Below are positions 1 through 8,409 of a DNA stretch of 64,000 nucleotides, piece after piece. The translations under genes were made by a program, and so were the position numbers. Each line of letters opens with the position of its first letter. Position 1 is the first letter of the stretch. The DNA lies in NCBI GenBank assembly GCA_050247135.1, contig JBFWUT010000012.1, forward strand, positions 7,788 to 71,787. Reading direction: 5' to 3'. Below the pieces are notes generated by a model, which saw only the letters and a list, made by a program, of their open reading frames with translations, had not been told where the DNA came from and ran no database searches. Origin of the DNA: Berkiella sp050247135 (GTDB lineage: Bacteria; Pseudomonadota; Gammaproteobacteria; Berkiellales; Berkiellaceae).

Positions 1-1
1 C

Positions 2-373
2 GAGAACCCATCCTATCAGGAGATCTGCCGAGGTAATACAGGCCATATTGAAGCCATTCGCGTGTTATATGACCCATCCAAAACCAGTTATGAGCAGTTA
101 GCGAAGTTCTTTTTTGAGATCCATGATCCATCGCAAGAAAATGGTCAAGGCCCCGATCTAGGTGAGCAATACCTCAGTAGAGTTTATTATTATGATGAAA
201 CTCAAAAAGAGATCATAGAGGGGCTTATTAGTGAACTTCAACATAAGGGTTACCCCATTGCTACCCAATTAAAGCCCGTGAGTGTTTTCTGGCCAGCGGA
301 AACCTACCATCAAGATTATTATGAAAAAACGGGCAAGCAGCCCTATTGTCATCGTTATACCAAAAAATTCTAA
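2..373 (+). CDS. msrA: Peptide methionine (S)-S-oxide reductase MsrA, C-terminal part
   Basis: The reading frame is already open at base 2, so the start codon and the catalytic GCFWG Cys region lie upstream of the window. The visible 123 residues match the MsrA C-terminal half: a YQEICRGNTGHIEA segment (family form Y.EVCsG.TGHaEa), then GEQYLSRVYY, FWPAETYHQDYY and a closing PYCHRY. The family reduces methionine-S-sulfoxide in free methionine and proteins, using thioredoxin. The first internal GTG (62) is not the real start. The gene converges on the YqhA-type gene, with a large inverted repeat between them. Confidence 0.93.
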   Translation, partial: ENPSYQEICRGNTGHIEAIRVLYDPSKTSYEQLAKFFFEIHDPSQENGQGPDLGEQYLSRVYYYDETQKEIIEGLISELQHKGYPIATQLKPVSVFWPAETYHQDYYEKTGKQPYCHRYTKKF

Positions 374-384
374 TTTCTGATCCC

Positions 385-573
385 CTCTCCCATTAATGCT
401 GTCTCTTCTACACAAGTATACCCAGCTAAAGAATACCAGCTTATTTTGAAGCGACTCGTCGCACAGGGATGTGTGCGACGTAGGGCAAGGATGCCCACAG
501 AGCAGAAAAATAAGCTGGTATTCTTCGGCAAATCAAAAATGTGACTAAGAGACAGCCCATTAATGGGAGAGAG
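385..573. repeat. Nested long inverted repeat between convergent genes
   Basis: Two pairs of arms are nested around one centre. The inner arms (429-447 and 507-525) are a perfect 19-base inverted repeat, AAGAATACCAGCTTATTTT and its complement. The outer arms (about 385-407 and 547-573) match except for a two-base insertion (CC) in the right arm. The centre (451-497) carries smaller dyads such as GTCGCAC/GTGCGAC and GGGCAAGGATGCCC. It sits between the 3' ends of msrA and the YqhA-type gene. It could be a MITE-like palindromic element, a large bidirectional terminator, or both. No transposase is present. Confidence 0.8.
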
Positions 574-589
574 TTAGGGAGAGGGTTGC

Positions 590-1126
590 TTAATCCTTCG
601 CCAAGCTCTCTTTCAGTACTTTGGTGCTAATCGCCACTCTGTCCATTAATGCTAATAACACGCCCGACACCACAAACACCAAATGAATAATCACCATCCA
701 TTGGACTTGTGCGTTTGAGACTTTGCCTACATCCATAAATACCTTCAGTAAGTGGATCCCAGAGATAGCCACAATGGAGGCAATGAGTTTTAATTTTAAG
801 GTGCTGAAATCAACGCTACCTTTCCAGTCTGGTTGATCTTCATGATCATCGGTATCAATCTTAGAAACAAAGTTTTCATAGCCTGAAAAAATCACAATTA
901 ACAACAAGTTCCCGGCCAGTGACAGATCAATCAAAGAAAGAACGCCCAGTACCACATCATTTTGCGTTAAGTGCGGTATAGCCATAAAAAAATGCAGCAG
1001 TTCTTGCATAAAGCTTATAAACAGTACGATCAGCGCGCCTACCAGTCCAACATACATTGGCGCCATGATCCAGCGGCTATGGAATAACCCTTGTTCAATA
1101 TAATATTCGAGATTTTTCTTTTTCAT
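590..1126 (-). CDS. UPF0114/YqhA family inner-membrane protein (TIGR00645)
   Basis: A 178-residue protein with an N-terminal EQGLFHSRWIMAPMYVGL segment that matches the YqhA/UPF0114 family (E. coli: A.YaSRWLLAPVYfGL). It has about four hydrophobic segments (near residues 20-45, 60-82, 110-128 and 140-160). An acidic loop, DTDDHEDQPDW, lies around residues 90-100. The family is uniformly membrane-bound and functionally uncharacterised. The AAAGGTTAAACC stretch before ATG 1126 can act as the ribosome site. A hypothetical gene ends only 12 bases upstream on the same strand, so the two are probably co-transcribed. Confidence 0.88.
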   Translation of the reverse strand: MKKKNLEYYIEQGLFHSRWIMAPMYVGLVGALIVLFISFMQELLHFFMAIPHLTQNDVVLGVLSLIDLSLAGNLLLIVIFSGYENFVSKIDTDDHEDQPDWKGSVDFSTLKLKLIASIVAISGIHLLKVFMDVGKVSNAQVQWMVIIHLVFVVSGVLLALMDRVAISTKVLKESLAKD

Positions 1127-1138
1127 GGTTTAACCTTT

Positions 1139-1483
1139 TTAACAACTTTTCTTTGGAACATGGTCTGCAACCGCTTCTCGTTCTGACGAATAGGCTGTAT
1201 CTAGCGTTTTTTGTAAAACCGTTTGCATTGTTGGCGTAAAGCCTCGCGGAGGTGCACACACATATTCCAGAGAAATGGGAAATGGCGCAATGGGTAATAT
1301 TTTGTTAATGGCATTAAATTGTAGTTGCACGTCAAGATCATGATTAGACTCAATGTCTTTCATAATCATAATTCTACCTTGTTCTGCCGCTAATTGGTAA
1401 ACAACATCGACGTTTTTGGTATTGATCCATTGTTTACCATCTTGATAATACCTATCTAATATTTCTTCAGGACCCAAGAGCAT
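1139..1483 (-). CDS. Hypothetical protein upstream of the YqhA-type gene
   Basis: I do not recognise this 114-residue protein. ATG 1483 is preferred over an in-frame GTG at 1498 because a GAGGAAT ribosome site lies about 9 bases upstream of the ATG. The protein is soluble in appearance, with an N-terminal PEEILDRYYQDGKQW segment, a central DIESNHDLDVQLQFN segment and a C-terminal Lys/Cys tail (PKKSC). No signal peptide or membrane segment is visible. It is followed after 12 bases by the YqhA-type membrane gene and so is likely the first gene of a two-gene operon. Confidence 0.65.
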   Translation of the reverse strand: MLLGPEEILDRYYQDGKQWINTKNVDVVYQLAAEQGRIMIMKDIESNHDLDVQLQFNAINKILPIAPFPISLEYVCAPPRGFTPTMQTVLQKTLDTAYSSEREAVADHVPKKSC

Positions 1484-1682
1484 GCTTTTATTCCTCACAG
1501 AGAACGGTGGTTCATTTTAGGCTTTGTTGCCTTCTATGCCAATGTTCTTTACCAGAATCAAAAGCTAGTTAAATAACGATTTTGTTTATACTTTTTCATT
1601 GAATTGAGTTAAAATACTTGCCTCAAGAACACTGTTATGCTTGTCTGCCGATGGAATGGCTCCTTTTATCGGAGAAAGTGCT

Positions 1683-2834
1683 ATGTTAATCGGTATTAAC
1701 GCTTTATTAAGCAATCCCCCCTCACCAGAAACCGTTTCAGTGTTACAACAGATGCTGATCACCCATCAACAAGAGCTAGCAGAACTTCATTGTGTTGAAG
1801 GTTCACTTAAAAAAGTCTACCAATTACCGGCGGGCAATTTGGCCCTCGCGTGTTTTCGTGAGAAGGAAAGCACATCAGCTTTAAGTCGTGGAAAAGCATT
1901 GCTGGAAAAAGAAAAAAAGCTCGTAGCCATGTTAGGTGATTTAGGGTTGCCGACAGTCAAGATCTATGGGGAACCTTTTGAAATCAAGGGACAATTTGCT
2001 TTGTTGATGGATTGGGTAAATGACGCCACCTTGATAGACGTCAAAGATCAAGAGGCGGCGTGCCAAAAGCTAGTTGCTACCTTATTGAATGTAACGATAC
2101 CTTCAGGCGAAGGTTGGGTATTACAAAAAAGTAGCATCGAAAAGAAAATCTCAGACAAATTTAAAGAGAAAGATTTTTCGCACGAGGCAGTCAAAGCACA
2201 GGCAAAGAAATTCCAACAACAGTTTGCAGAAATCACAACGATTTTAGCCCAAAAGGGCTTCATGATTGCTGATTTACAGTTATTGATTAACGCAGAAGGG
2301 GTGAAAATTATTGATCCCATTGATATTGTGATGACTATAACGCATCCAAGCGCGGCGAATAGCGTTGAATATCAAAGCCTATTAGATGAATCAAGGCAAA
2401 CTAATACTGACTTTATCAAATTGCTCTATGATGGCAAAAGGATGTTGCAACAATGCCTAACCTTTTGTGAAACGCTGTCGGGCTTATCGACGAAAGCGGA
2501 GCTTGAGCAACAAATGTTAGCTTTTTTAAAGCCTAAAGAAGCGCAATCTCCTCGAGCTCAAGAGGCATTGCCGCTGCTCCTGCTAAGAAAGAAGGCAGCT
2601 CCCGCTAAAAGGGCGATCACTTCACTGAAAAACATAATCGTTTCTCATGCTAATGAAAATCAGGTTGAAGAGCAACAGGCACAAAAGGGCTCTCCTGAAA
2701 AGAAGCCACGTCAGGCTCCCGATTCTCCAACCAAACTGTTAGCTTTTCAGTTTCGCGTTTTAAAGAGTAACGAGAATGAGTCTGCGAATACACCAAGCGT
2801 ATCCGCAGCTATTGAAAGGCCTTCGATTCTCTAA
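1683..2834 (+). CDS. Kinase-fold-like protein A (paralogue of the next gene)
   Basis: The protein has about 383 residues from ATG 1683, which is preceded by a GGAGAAAG ribosome site; a TTG (1641) and an ATG (1656) upstream in frame have no comparable site. The segment IADLQLLINAEGVKIIDP (about residues 205-225) resembles the catalytic and metal-binding loops of aminoglycoside-phosphotransferase or protein-kinase folds (D near an HxD position, then D of IDP). The Asn expected five residues after the first Asp is Ile. The C-terminal 100 residues are Lys/Gln/Ala-rich and probably disordered. The convergent neighbour has the same DLQ...IDP layout, so the two look like diverged duplicates. The function is unknown; a host-directed role is speculation. 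Confidence 0.7.
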   Translation: MLIGINALLSNPPSPETVSVLQQMLITHQQELAELHCVEGSLKKVYQLPAGNLALACFREKESTSALSRGKALLEKEKKLVAMLGDLGLPTVKIYGEPFEIKGQFALLMDWVNDATLIDVKDQEAACQKLVATLLNVTIPSGEGWVLQKSSIEKKISDKFKEKDFSHEAVKAQAKKFQQQFAEITTILAQKGFMIADLQLLINAEGVKIIDPIDIVMTITHPSAANSVEYQSLLDESRQTNTDFIKLLYDGKRMLQQCLTFCETLSGLSTKAELEQQMLAFLKPKEAQSPRAQEALPLLLLRKKAAPAKRAITSLKNIIVSHANENQVEEQQAQKGSPEKKPRQAPDSPTKLLAFQFRVLKSNENESANTPSVSAAIERPSIL

Positions 2835-3778
2835 TTGGGAGAATTTTTCATCGTGCCCTGTACTGAAGGATCGGTGTCTTGTGCTGTGCCTCGGGCTTTT
2901 AACCTGTTGAGTGGTGATCTGCCGTGGGGATCCGCTTTGGAGGTAAAGATTAAAGGGCCCTGGCCAAACGAAGCACACTCTCCAAGGATTGAAGCGTTGT
3001 TAGTTGTTGTGGCGGCACGATTACAAAACTGCTTAGCCTGTTCCAGCCATTGTCTTGTTTTTTGACTAAATAGATGAAGATCAGCCTGGTTCAATGCTTC
3101 ACCTTCGAGCAGGCTATGCATCGATCCTTCAGGTGAGACGGTGATCACTTCTAAAGGATCGATTACCGTTAATGAGCCATCGTCCCTGATAATCATTTGT
3201 AAATCATGGATCTTTTCATGGTTCGCTTCTTGCTGCGTAATTAAATTCTCGAAAGCCAGAGCTAGTGTTTGTGCTTTCTGTTGAAAGTTAGCGAATATTT
3301 GAGGGTTAGAAAGCTTTAAAGCTATCTTATCCATAACGTTTTTGCGATTAAAAGCCAACCAGCCTTCTTGCGCTTTACAAGGGATCCCTAATAGCGCTGC
3401 AGTGAGTAACAGATTAGTAGGAGCAGGTGTTTTAGCTTCAATAAAGACACCAGGAATGTGTGACTCGATCATGCCAAAACGCTCTTGATTTGGTTGCACG
3501 TTAAAAGCTTCTCCGAACACTTTTACTATGGGATAACCTTGTGCTTGAAGATGTGTGAGTAATTGGTGCTCTTTTAAAACCATTTCATGAAGGAAAACAC
3601 CCGTATTTTTGCCGAAAACAACGCACAGGTCAGCCCAATCAGGATGTAAACAGCCAAAGTTGACAATTTTTTTACAAGTCCCCACTTCACCGGGTTGTTG
3701 ATTGACGATGGTATAAAAATACTGTTGTACGGCTTGTTGTACTTCTTGAATATCAACGATGGGGCCTGCTTGGGTCAT
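2831..3778 (-). CDS. Kinase-fold-like protein B (paralogue of the previous gene)
   Basis: This 315-residue protein shares the layout of the convergent gene: an N-terminal helix, a short stretch around KVFGEAFNVQ (compare KIYGEPFEIK), then a shared W(V/L)..(K/N)(S/R)...(K/D)KI pattern. Near residues 190-215 it has HDLQMIIRDDGSLTVIDPLE. HD and IDP fit the catalytic-loop and metal-binding Asp positions of kinase-like folds, but the Asn of HxDxxxxN is absent. The stop codons of the two convergent genes overlap by four bases. The C-terminal tail is Arg/Gly/Ser-rich. This could be an inactive or atypical kinase. Confidence 0.7.
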   Translation of the reverse strand: MTQAGPIVDIQEVQQAVQQYFYTIVNQQPGEVGTCKKIVNFGCLHPDWADLCVVFGKNTGVFLHEMVLKEHQLLTHLQAQGYPIVKVFGEAFNVQPNQERFGMIESHIPGVFIEAKTPAPTNLLLTAALLGIPCKAQEGWLAFNRKNVMDKIALKLSNPQIFANFQQKAQTLALAFENLITQQEANHEKIHDLQMIIRDDGSLTVIDPLEVITVSPEGSMHSLLEGEALNQADLHLFSQKTRQWLEQAKQFCNRAATTTNNASILGECASFGQGPLIFTSKADPHGRSPLNRLKARGTAQDTDPSVQGTMKNSPN

Positions 3779-3883
3779 GGTTTCTATCTCAAATTGGGTT
3801 CAAGTGGGCAAATCCTAACATAGAACAGAGCACAATCAAAGAAAGCCAAGTAACCTGTGTATATGCTTCCGGCAAGTGGTATT

Positions 3884-4180
3884 TTAAGCTTGATTAAACC
3901 ATATCGTGTAGATATGCCCTCCAAGAATGGCATCGGCTTTATATAAATGGCCATTGTGTGAAAAGGGTAGTGTGAGATCAGAAGTTAAGAGGTGGCCTTC
4001 AAGATCCACGACTTTATCGGCATAGAAAGTAGCATTAATTTGCTGGCCATTTAACAGACCAGGGACTGTGAAATGAGAATCGTCGGTGACCATAATGCGA
4101 ACTTTCGTTGCGCTGATGCCACCGAAACTCACCATCGCGCCTGATATGCTGGCTACTTCTGCCCGAGTTAGTTGTTTCAT
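3884..4180 (-). CDS. Small protein with double-glycine-like leader (putative secreted peptide)
   Basis: A 98-residue protein. Its first 15 residues, MKQLTRAEVASISGA, closely resemble the leaders of peptides processed by C39-peptidase ABC exporters (typical pattern M.eLt..El..vSGG). Here the cleavage pair would be Gly-Ala, which some leaders use. The rest is moderately hydrophobic with no Cys and ends GGHIYTIWFNQA. No C39 transporter is in the window, so export would need one encoded elsewhere. The next gene on the same strand, upstream, encodes a small lipoprotein. The leader resemblance is a reading by eye and could be coincidental. Confidence 0.6.
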   Translation of the reverse strand: MKQLTRAEVASISGAMVSFGGISATKVRIMVTDDSHFTVPGLLNGQQINATFYADKVVDLEGHLLTSDLTLPFSHNGHLYKADAILGGHIYTIWFNQA

Positions 4181-4225
4181 CCGTTAACCTCAGTTTAGGG
4201 TGGGTTAAAAGATTTATAACAAATT

Positions 4226-4444
4226 TTAACGCCAGACAGAAGGGGAGCAGTCTATGTGATAACAGCCTTTATTACATGGACCCCCTCTTTCATAGTCGGG
4301 GTTATTATAGATACCGTAGTGACAGCATCCGTAATAGTAGTAGCCACCGATATCTTTTGTTGTTTGAACAGGACGTACTGAGCCGCCACAACAGCCATTC
4401 AGTAACAATGGAATTAATAAAAAGAGACTAATTTTTCCCTTCAT
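4226..4444 (-). CDS. Small Cys-rich lipoprotein
   Basis: From ATG 4444 the product is about 72 residues. The N terminus MKGKISLFLLIPLLLNGC is a lipoprotein signal with a lipobox (LLNGC), so the mature protein would start at that Cys. The mature part is short and rich in Gly, Tyr and Cys (GGYYYYGCCHYGIYNN, then CNKGCYHIDC). An AAAGGG stretch is 9 bases before ATG 4444 and only 3 before ATG 4450, which favours the former. I do not recognise the family. The many Cys residues suggest disulphides or metal binding in the periplasm. Confidence 0.65.
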   Translation of the reverse strand: MKGKISLFLLIPLLLNGCCGGSVRPVQTTKDIGGYYYYGCCHYGIYNNPDYERGGPCNKGCYHIDCSPSVWR

Positions 4445-4605
4445 TGTCATGATCCCTTTAATATTTGCTCTCAGAGGGGGTGTCGGCACCGTATCATATT
4501 CCTTTAAGGTGGTGAGTAAAACTTATACAGCACTGTGTTGCCTTGCGGGTTTGAGCTGTATACGCTATTTCTTATGAGTAAGTAAAGCTTTCAAAGGTGA
4601 TCTCT

Positions 4606-4989
4606 ATGAGCTTCTTAAAAGAATTCAAAGAATTTGCGATGCGTGGCAATGTGATTGACTTAGCGATTGCCGTTGTTATCGGTGGCGCCTTTGGTAAAAT
4701 TGTTGCAGCACTGGTGGATGGCGTAATTATGCCACTGATTGGGCTTGCCTTAGGTGGTATCGATGTGTCTGGTAAAAAGCTGGTGATTGGGCAGACGGTT
4801 GTGAAATGGGGATTATTTTTACAGTCGATTATTGATTTTACGATTATTGCGTTTTGTATTTTTATTGCCATCAAATTATTGAATCGCTTTGTGAAAAAAG
4901 AAGAAGCGGTGGCCGCAGTGCCTCGCGATGTTGAGCTCCTCACAGAAATCCGCGACATTTTAAAACACAATTCACGGGTCGATTTGTAA
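4606..4989 (+). CDS. mscL: Large-conductance mechanosensitive channel MscL
   Basis: This 127-residue protein is of normal MscL length. It begins MSFLKEFKEFAMRGNVIDLA, the conserved amphipathic helix and first transmembrane entry, followed by IGGAFGKIV..LV.GVIMPLIG in the first membrane segment. A second membrane segment lies around residues 75-97, and a charged C-terminal bundle helix ends the protein. The family opens under membrane tension to release solutes during hypo-osmotic shock. ATG 4606 is chosen over GTG 4597 because the AGGTGA ribosome site overlaps the latter. The gene appears to stand alone. Confidence 0.96.
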   Translation: MSFLKEFKEFAMRGNVIDLAIAVVIGGAFGKIVAALVDGVIMPLIGLALGGIDVSGKKLVIGQTVVKWGLFLQSIIDFTIIAFCIFIAIKLLNRFVKKEEAVAAVPRDVELLTEIRDILKHNSRVDL

Positions 4990-5040
4990 TCTTAGTGTGT
5001 GTACAATGGGGCTTGATATTGTTGTTAGTTATTCAATTAA

Positions 5041-5850
5041 ATGATTCTTTCTCCTTTCAAACAAAAATTAATCGAACGATCTGGGCCTTTTGCTGACCTT
5101 GAAAACCGCAAACGCAACGTACTGGCTTGTGGCGCGCAAAGTTTAGTTCTTGACGCGGGAAAGCAAGTCCTAGTGGCAACAATGACCCAAGTCGCAGAAA
5201 GAATTGAGCTATTACATGAATTACCGGTAGATGAAACGTTGTTTTCTAAACCAAAAATCGTTGGCATTAATGTTGATGTTGCAACTCTTATCGATCCAGC
5301 AAATCCGAGCAAAGCCAAAAAAGACATTTCAAAAACTCTTACGATTTATTACCCTCAGCTGTGGAATAAAAATATTATCTATACCCTGCCACGATATGAT
5401 GGCACGTTAGAGGATTTGGTGACTATTTATTATACAGCGCGTACTATCACTGTTTTAGAAAAAATGCTTTATAGGGCGCTAAAGCTTTTGCACGATCATC
5501 ATTTAACGCATAATGATCTCTCTTTAAGAAATATTTTTTATAAAGGAAAACATCCAGATATACAATTCTTCTTAGGAGATTTTGGTTCGCTTAGCAAAAA
5601 TGTAGGCAAAGTGCACGAGCAAAGAGCCCAAAAAGATTTAGCTCGTTGTAAACGTATCATTGCTAAAGCTAAAGAAGTGTTAGCGCACAAAAAAAGTAAT
5701 GATGCTAAGCCCTCAGTACCTTTTGTACCAAGTTATTCACGTCGGCAAAGAGGCCAGGTAAATGAGGACTTTAAAAGATTATCAATCTCATCAATAGAAG
5801 AAGATAGCAAGACCTCAGTCCCTAAGTCTCGTTCAAGAAAGATATTTTAA
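5041..5850 (+). CDS. Eukaryotic-like protein-kinase-fold protein
   Basis: A 269-residue protein with recognisable kinase catalytic motifs. HNDLSLRNIF (about residues 156-165) matches HxDxxxxN of the catalytic loop. GDFGS (about residues 179-183) matches the DFG metal-binding motif. Before them, LHDHHLTHN supplies the usual helix E end. A Gly/Ala segment near residue 35 may be the nucleotide loop, but the usual VAIK lysine is not obvious (VLVATM). The C-terminal 60 residues are basic and Ser-rich, probably disordered. No membrane segment is visible. Unlike the kinase-like pair at 1.7-3.8 kb, this protein keeps the catalytic Asn. The substrate is unknown. It converges with ybiT, leaving a 2-base gap. 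Confidence 0.75.
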   Translation: MILSPFKQKLIERSGPFADLENRKRNVLACGAQSLVLDAGKQVLVATMTQVAERIELLHELPVDETLFSKPKIVGINVDVATLIDPANPSKAKKDISKTLTIYYPQLWNKNIIYTLPRYDGTLEDLVTIYYTARTITVLEKMLYRALKLLHDHHLTHNDLSLRNIFYKGKHPDIQFFLGDFGSLSKNVGKVHEQRAQKDLARCKRIIAKAKEVLAHKKSNDAKPSVPFVPSYSRRQRGQVNEDFKRLSISSIEEDSKTSVPKSRSRKIF

Positions 5851-5852
5851 AG

Positions 5853-7475
5853 TTACTTAGTGCCTTTTAAGAAAGCGCGACTTAAATAATCCTCTTTATA
5901 ATATTTAAGATACTCTTGGTAGGAACCATGAAAATCTTTAATACCCTCTTCCGTTAAGGCAATCACTCGGGTAGCAATTTTGGAGACAAAATGCCTATCA
6001 TGGCTCACCAACAATAATGTTCCTGGGTAATTTTTTAACGCTAAAGAGAAAGCTTCAATGCTTTCCACATCTAAGTGGTTGGTAGGCTCGTCCATGATAA
6101 GTACATTAGGCTTGGTTAACATGATATTGCCTAATAATAATCTTGCCGCTTCTCCTCCTGAGATACTTTGAATATTTTTTTCAACATCATCTTTGGTAAA
6201 AAGCACTTGTCCTAAGATATGGCGGATCTTAGCAGGGGATTCGGTAGGATTTTCATGACTGAGCCAATCTAATACTGACAGATCTTCTTTGAGTGCTTCA
6301 TGATGGTCCTGAGCAAAGTAAGCGGTCTGCGCTTCATAGCCCCATTCTACAACACCACTGTCTTGTTGTAATAAACCTAGCATTATCTTCAATAGAGTCG
6401 ATTTACCGATACCGTTGTGACCAATAATCGCCACCTTTTCTTGGCGATTAATTTTAAGGCTGATGTTTTCAAGTACTTTTTTATCAGCAAATTGTTTGCA
6501 AATACCGCTGACGCTGATAACTTGTTTGCCTGAGGGACGCTTGCATTGAAAATCAAAACCAGGGCTTACGCGGGAAGATTGTTTAATATCAGGGATCTCA
6601 ATTTTGTCGATCATTTTCATGCGCGAATTGGCTTGTCGGGCTTTAGAGGCCTTAGCTTTGAAACGATCAACAAAGCGTTGCATGCTGGCAATTTTATCTT
6701 CAATATTTTTGGTTTCTTTTAATTTTTGCTCCATAATCTCTTTTTTCTTGACAACGAAATTATCATAGTTGCCAGGATATTCTTTAATTTCACCATAATC
6801 GATATCTAAGATGTGGGTTGAAACATTGTTAAGAAATTTAACATCGTGCGAAACAAAAACTAATAACCCTTTATAATCATTAATTAAATATTGTTCGAGC
6901 CACAAGATGGTCATGATGTCTAAATGGTTAGTCGGCTCGTCAAGTAAGAGGACATCAGGCTCTTCAAATAAAGCTTGTGCTAATAAAACACGGATTTTAT
7001 AGCCGCCAGATAACAGACGTAAGGGTTTTTCATGATAAGACTGCGGGATCCCCACCCCTTCCAGTAAAGAGTGCGCTAAACTTTCCGCCATATAGCCATC
7101 ATAATGCGCGATGGTTTCTTCAAGATAGGTGAGCTTAGTTGCTGCACTATCGGTCCATTCACCACTTAAAAGTGCTTCTTTCTCTTCCATGGCTCGCCAG
7201 AGGGCTTTTTTGCCTTGGATCACCACATCCAGTACTCGTTGGTCTTCGTAACGGAAATGATCTTGTTTCACCCACCCAATGGTAATGCCTTTAGGCATGA
7301 GGATATCCCCAAGGCTTGGGGTTTCTTGCGCCATAATGAGCCGCAATAAGCTACTTTTGCCGGTACCGTTGGCGCCTACAATAGCGTACCGTTTGCCGGA
7401 AGTGAGTAATAAATTCACGTCGTCAAATAGGAGCTTGGCGCCATAATGAAGGGATAATTCGGTTAATGAGATCAT
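5853..7475 (-). CDS. ybiT: ABC-F family ATPase, YbiT type
   Basis: The protein has two ABC cassettes and no membrane segments. Walker A motifs are GANGTGKSS (residues 34-42) and GHNGIGKST in the second half. Signature motifs are LSGGY and ISGGE, and both cassettes have LxMDEPTNHLD-like Walker B regions. The linker between them is Lys-rich with FVDRFKAKASKARQANSR, as in YbiT. ABC-F proteins act on ribosomes rather than in transport. ATG 7475 (MISLTELSLHYG) is chosen over the upstream in-frame codon at 7508 because it matches the family N terminus. The length (540 residues) is normal. Confidence 0.93.
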   Translation of the reverse strand: MISLTELSLHYGAKLLFDDVNLLLTSGKRYAIVGANGTGKSSLLRLIMAQETPSLGDILMPKGITIGWVKQDHFRYEDQRVLDVVIQGKKALWRAMEEKEALLSGEWTDSAATKLTYLEETIAHYDGYMAESLAHSLLEGVGIPQSYHEKPLRLLSGGYKIRVLLAQALFEEPDVLLLDEPTNHLDIMTILWLEQYLINDYKGLLVFVSHDVKFLNNVSTHILDIDYGEIKEYPGNYDNFVVKKKEIMEQKLKETKNIEDKIASMQRFVDRFKAKASKARQANSRMKMIDKIEIPDIKQSSRVSPGFDFQCKRPSGKQVISVSGICKQFADKKVLENISLKINRQEKVAIIGHNGIGKSTLLKIMLGLLQQDSGVVEWGYEAQTAYFAQDHHEALKEDLSVLDWLSHENPTESPAKIRHILGQVLFTKDDVEKNIQSISGGEAARLLLGNIMLTKPNVLIMDEPTNHLDVESIEAFSLALKNYPGTLLLVSHDRHFVSKIATRVIALTEEGIKDFHGSYQEYLKYYKEDYLSRAFLKGTK

Positions 7476-7537
7476 GTTGCTCTCGAAGACAAAAAGTGCG
7501 AGCAACATGATAACACAAGCAAGAAGCGATACCAGAG

Positions 7538-8197
7538 TTAGGCGGCTTTTCTTAAGCGTTTTTTGTTGCTAATAGGGGTGTTTTTAGCATCAGGTGGTAG
7601 TGTTTTTGCTTTTTGGTATGAAGGTGTTATGGGCCTAGACGCTGATTGGGGGAGTTGGCTTGGTTTGGCTGTTGCAATAACAGAACGAGCTCCTATGACG
7701 CCGGCAGCCAATGCTCCGGCTGCAACAGCGGCTCTTGGGCCGAACGGCAGCGCACCTAATAGGAGTCTGGCTCCATCAACGATTAAATCACCCACAGCGG
7801 CGCTAGCGCCTAGGATAAAACCGAGTAAATGTGATGATCCGAGCAGGACTTTGCCGGCTACCCATCTAGCGGCAGGTTTGATCGTGTTAGCAAGCACTTG
7901 CCCTATCATCCGCAATGCTTCACTAGTGAGGATAAAAGCTTGATATAAATGCTGGGGCAAATGCATGATCTCATCTAGCAAATTTAAGCAAAATCTCCTC
8001 AAGAGTTGATAACCAAGAACAGCACCTTCATAACATGCTCGTACAGCCTGATGGGCAACACGGCGCGTATAGACAGCAAAAAGAGCCGCCTGCTCGAAGC
8101 AATAGTGCCGATAGTTATTGATATTGGTCAATGTTCGAGAAAAGGAATCACGAACTTGTTGGCGAAAATAGCGCACGTTCTCTTGTAAGGTTGGCAT
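7538..8197 (-). CDS. Hypothetical helical protein with Ala/Gly-rich hydrophobic region
   Basis: I do not recognise this protein of about 219 residues. ATG 8197 is supported by an AAGGAG site seven bases upstream. The first 100 residues look helical and are rich in Arg, Tyr and Gln. A hydrophobic Gly/Ala-rich region spans about residues 105-175 (LLGFILGASAAVGDLI, then AAVAAGALAAGVIGA), possibly two membrane segments. The tail is basic and Pro/Ser-rich, ending KKRLRKAA. An AT-rich 267-base gap separates it from the divergent symporter gene. Confidence 0.65.
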   Translation of the reverse strand: MPTLQENVRYFRQQVRDSFSRTLTNINNYRHYCFEQAALFAVYTRRVAHQAVRACYEGAVLGYQLLRRFCLNLLDEIMHLPQHLYQAFILTSEALRMIGQVLANTIKPAARWVAGKVLLGSSHLLGFILGASAAVGDLIVDGARLLLGALPFGPRAAVAAGALAAGVIGARSVIATAKPSQLPQSASRPITPSYQKAKTLPPDAKNTPISNKKRLRKAA

Positions 8198-8409
8198 GTT
8201 TGATCTCCTTAACGTAGAAGGAGGCAATGTAAGTGAATAATCGCTCACAGTCAATATCTGATTGAAACTTAATTATGATATCAAACACATTCAGTAAGGA
8301 ATCATGCCCGATTTTATTAGTAATTAACTAAATGAATAATGATTAAAAAATGATAAAATATTTTAAAATCAACAGCTTATTATTAAATTAGGTCTTATAG
8401 ATCCCCTAT

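Noticed and set aside
2835..3065. Plus-strand frame inside the kinase-like gene B
   Set aside because: It is a shadow of the minus-strand gene with a weak start.
4572..4970. Long open frame on the minus strand across mscL
   Set aside because: It is the complement of a well-supported mscL and has no recognisable protein features.
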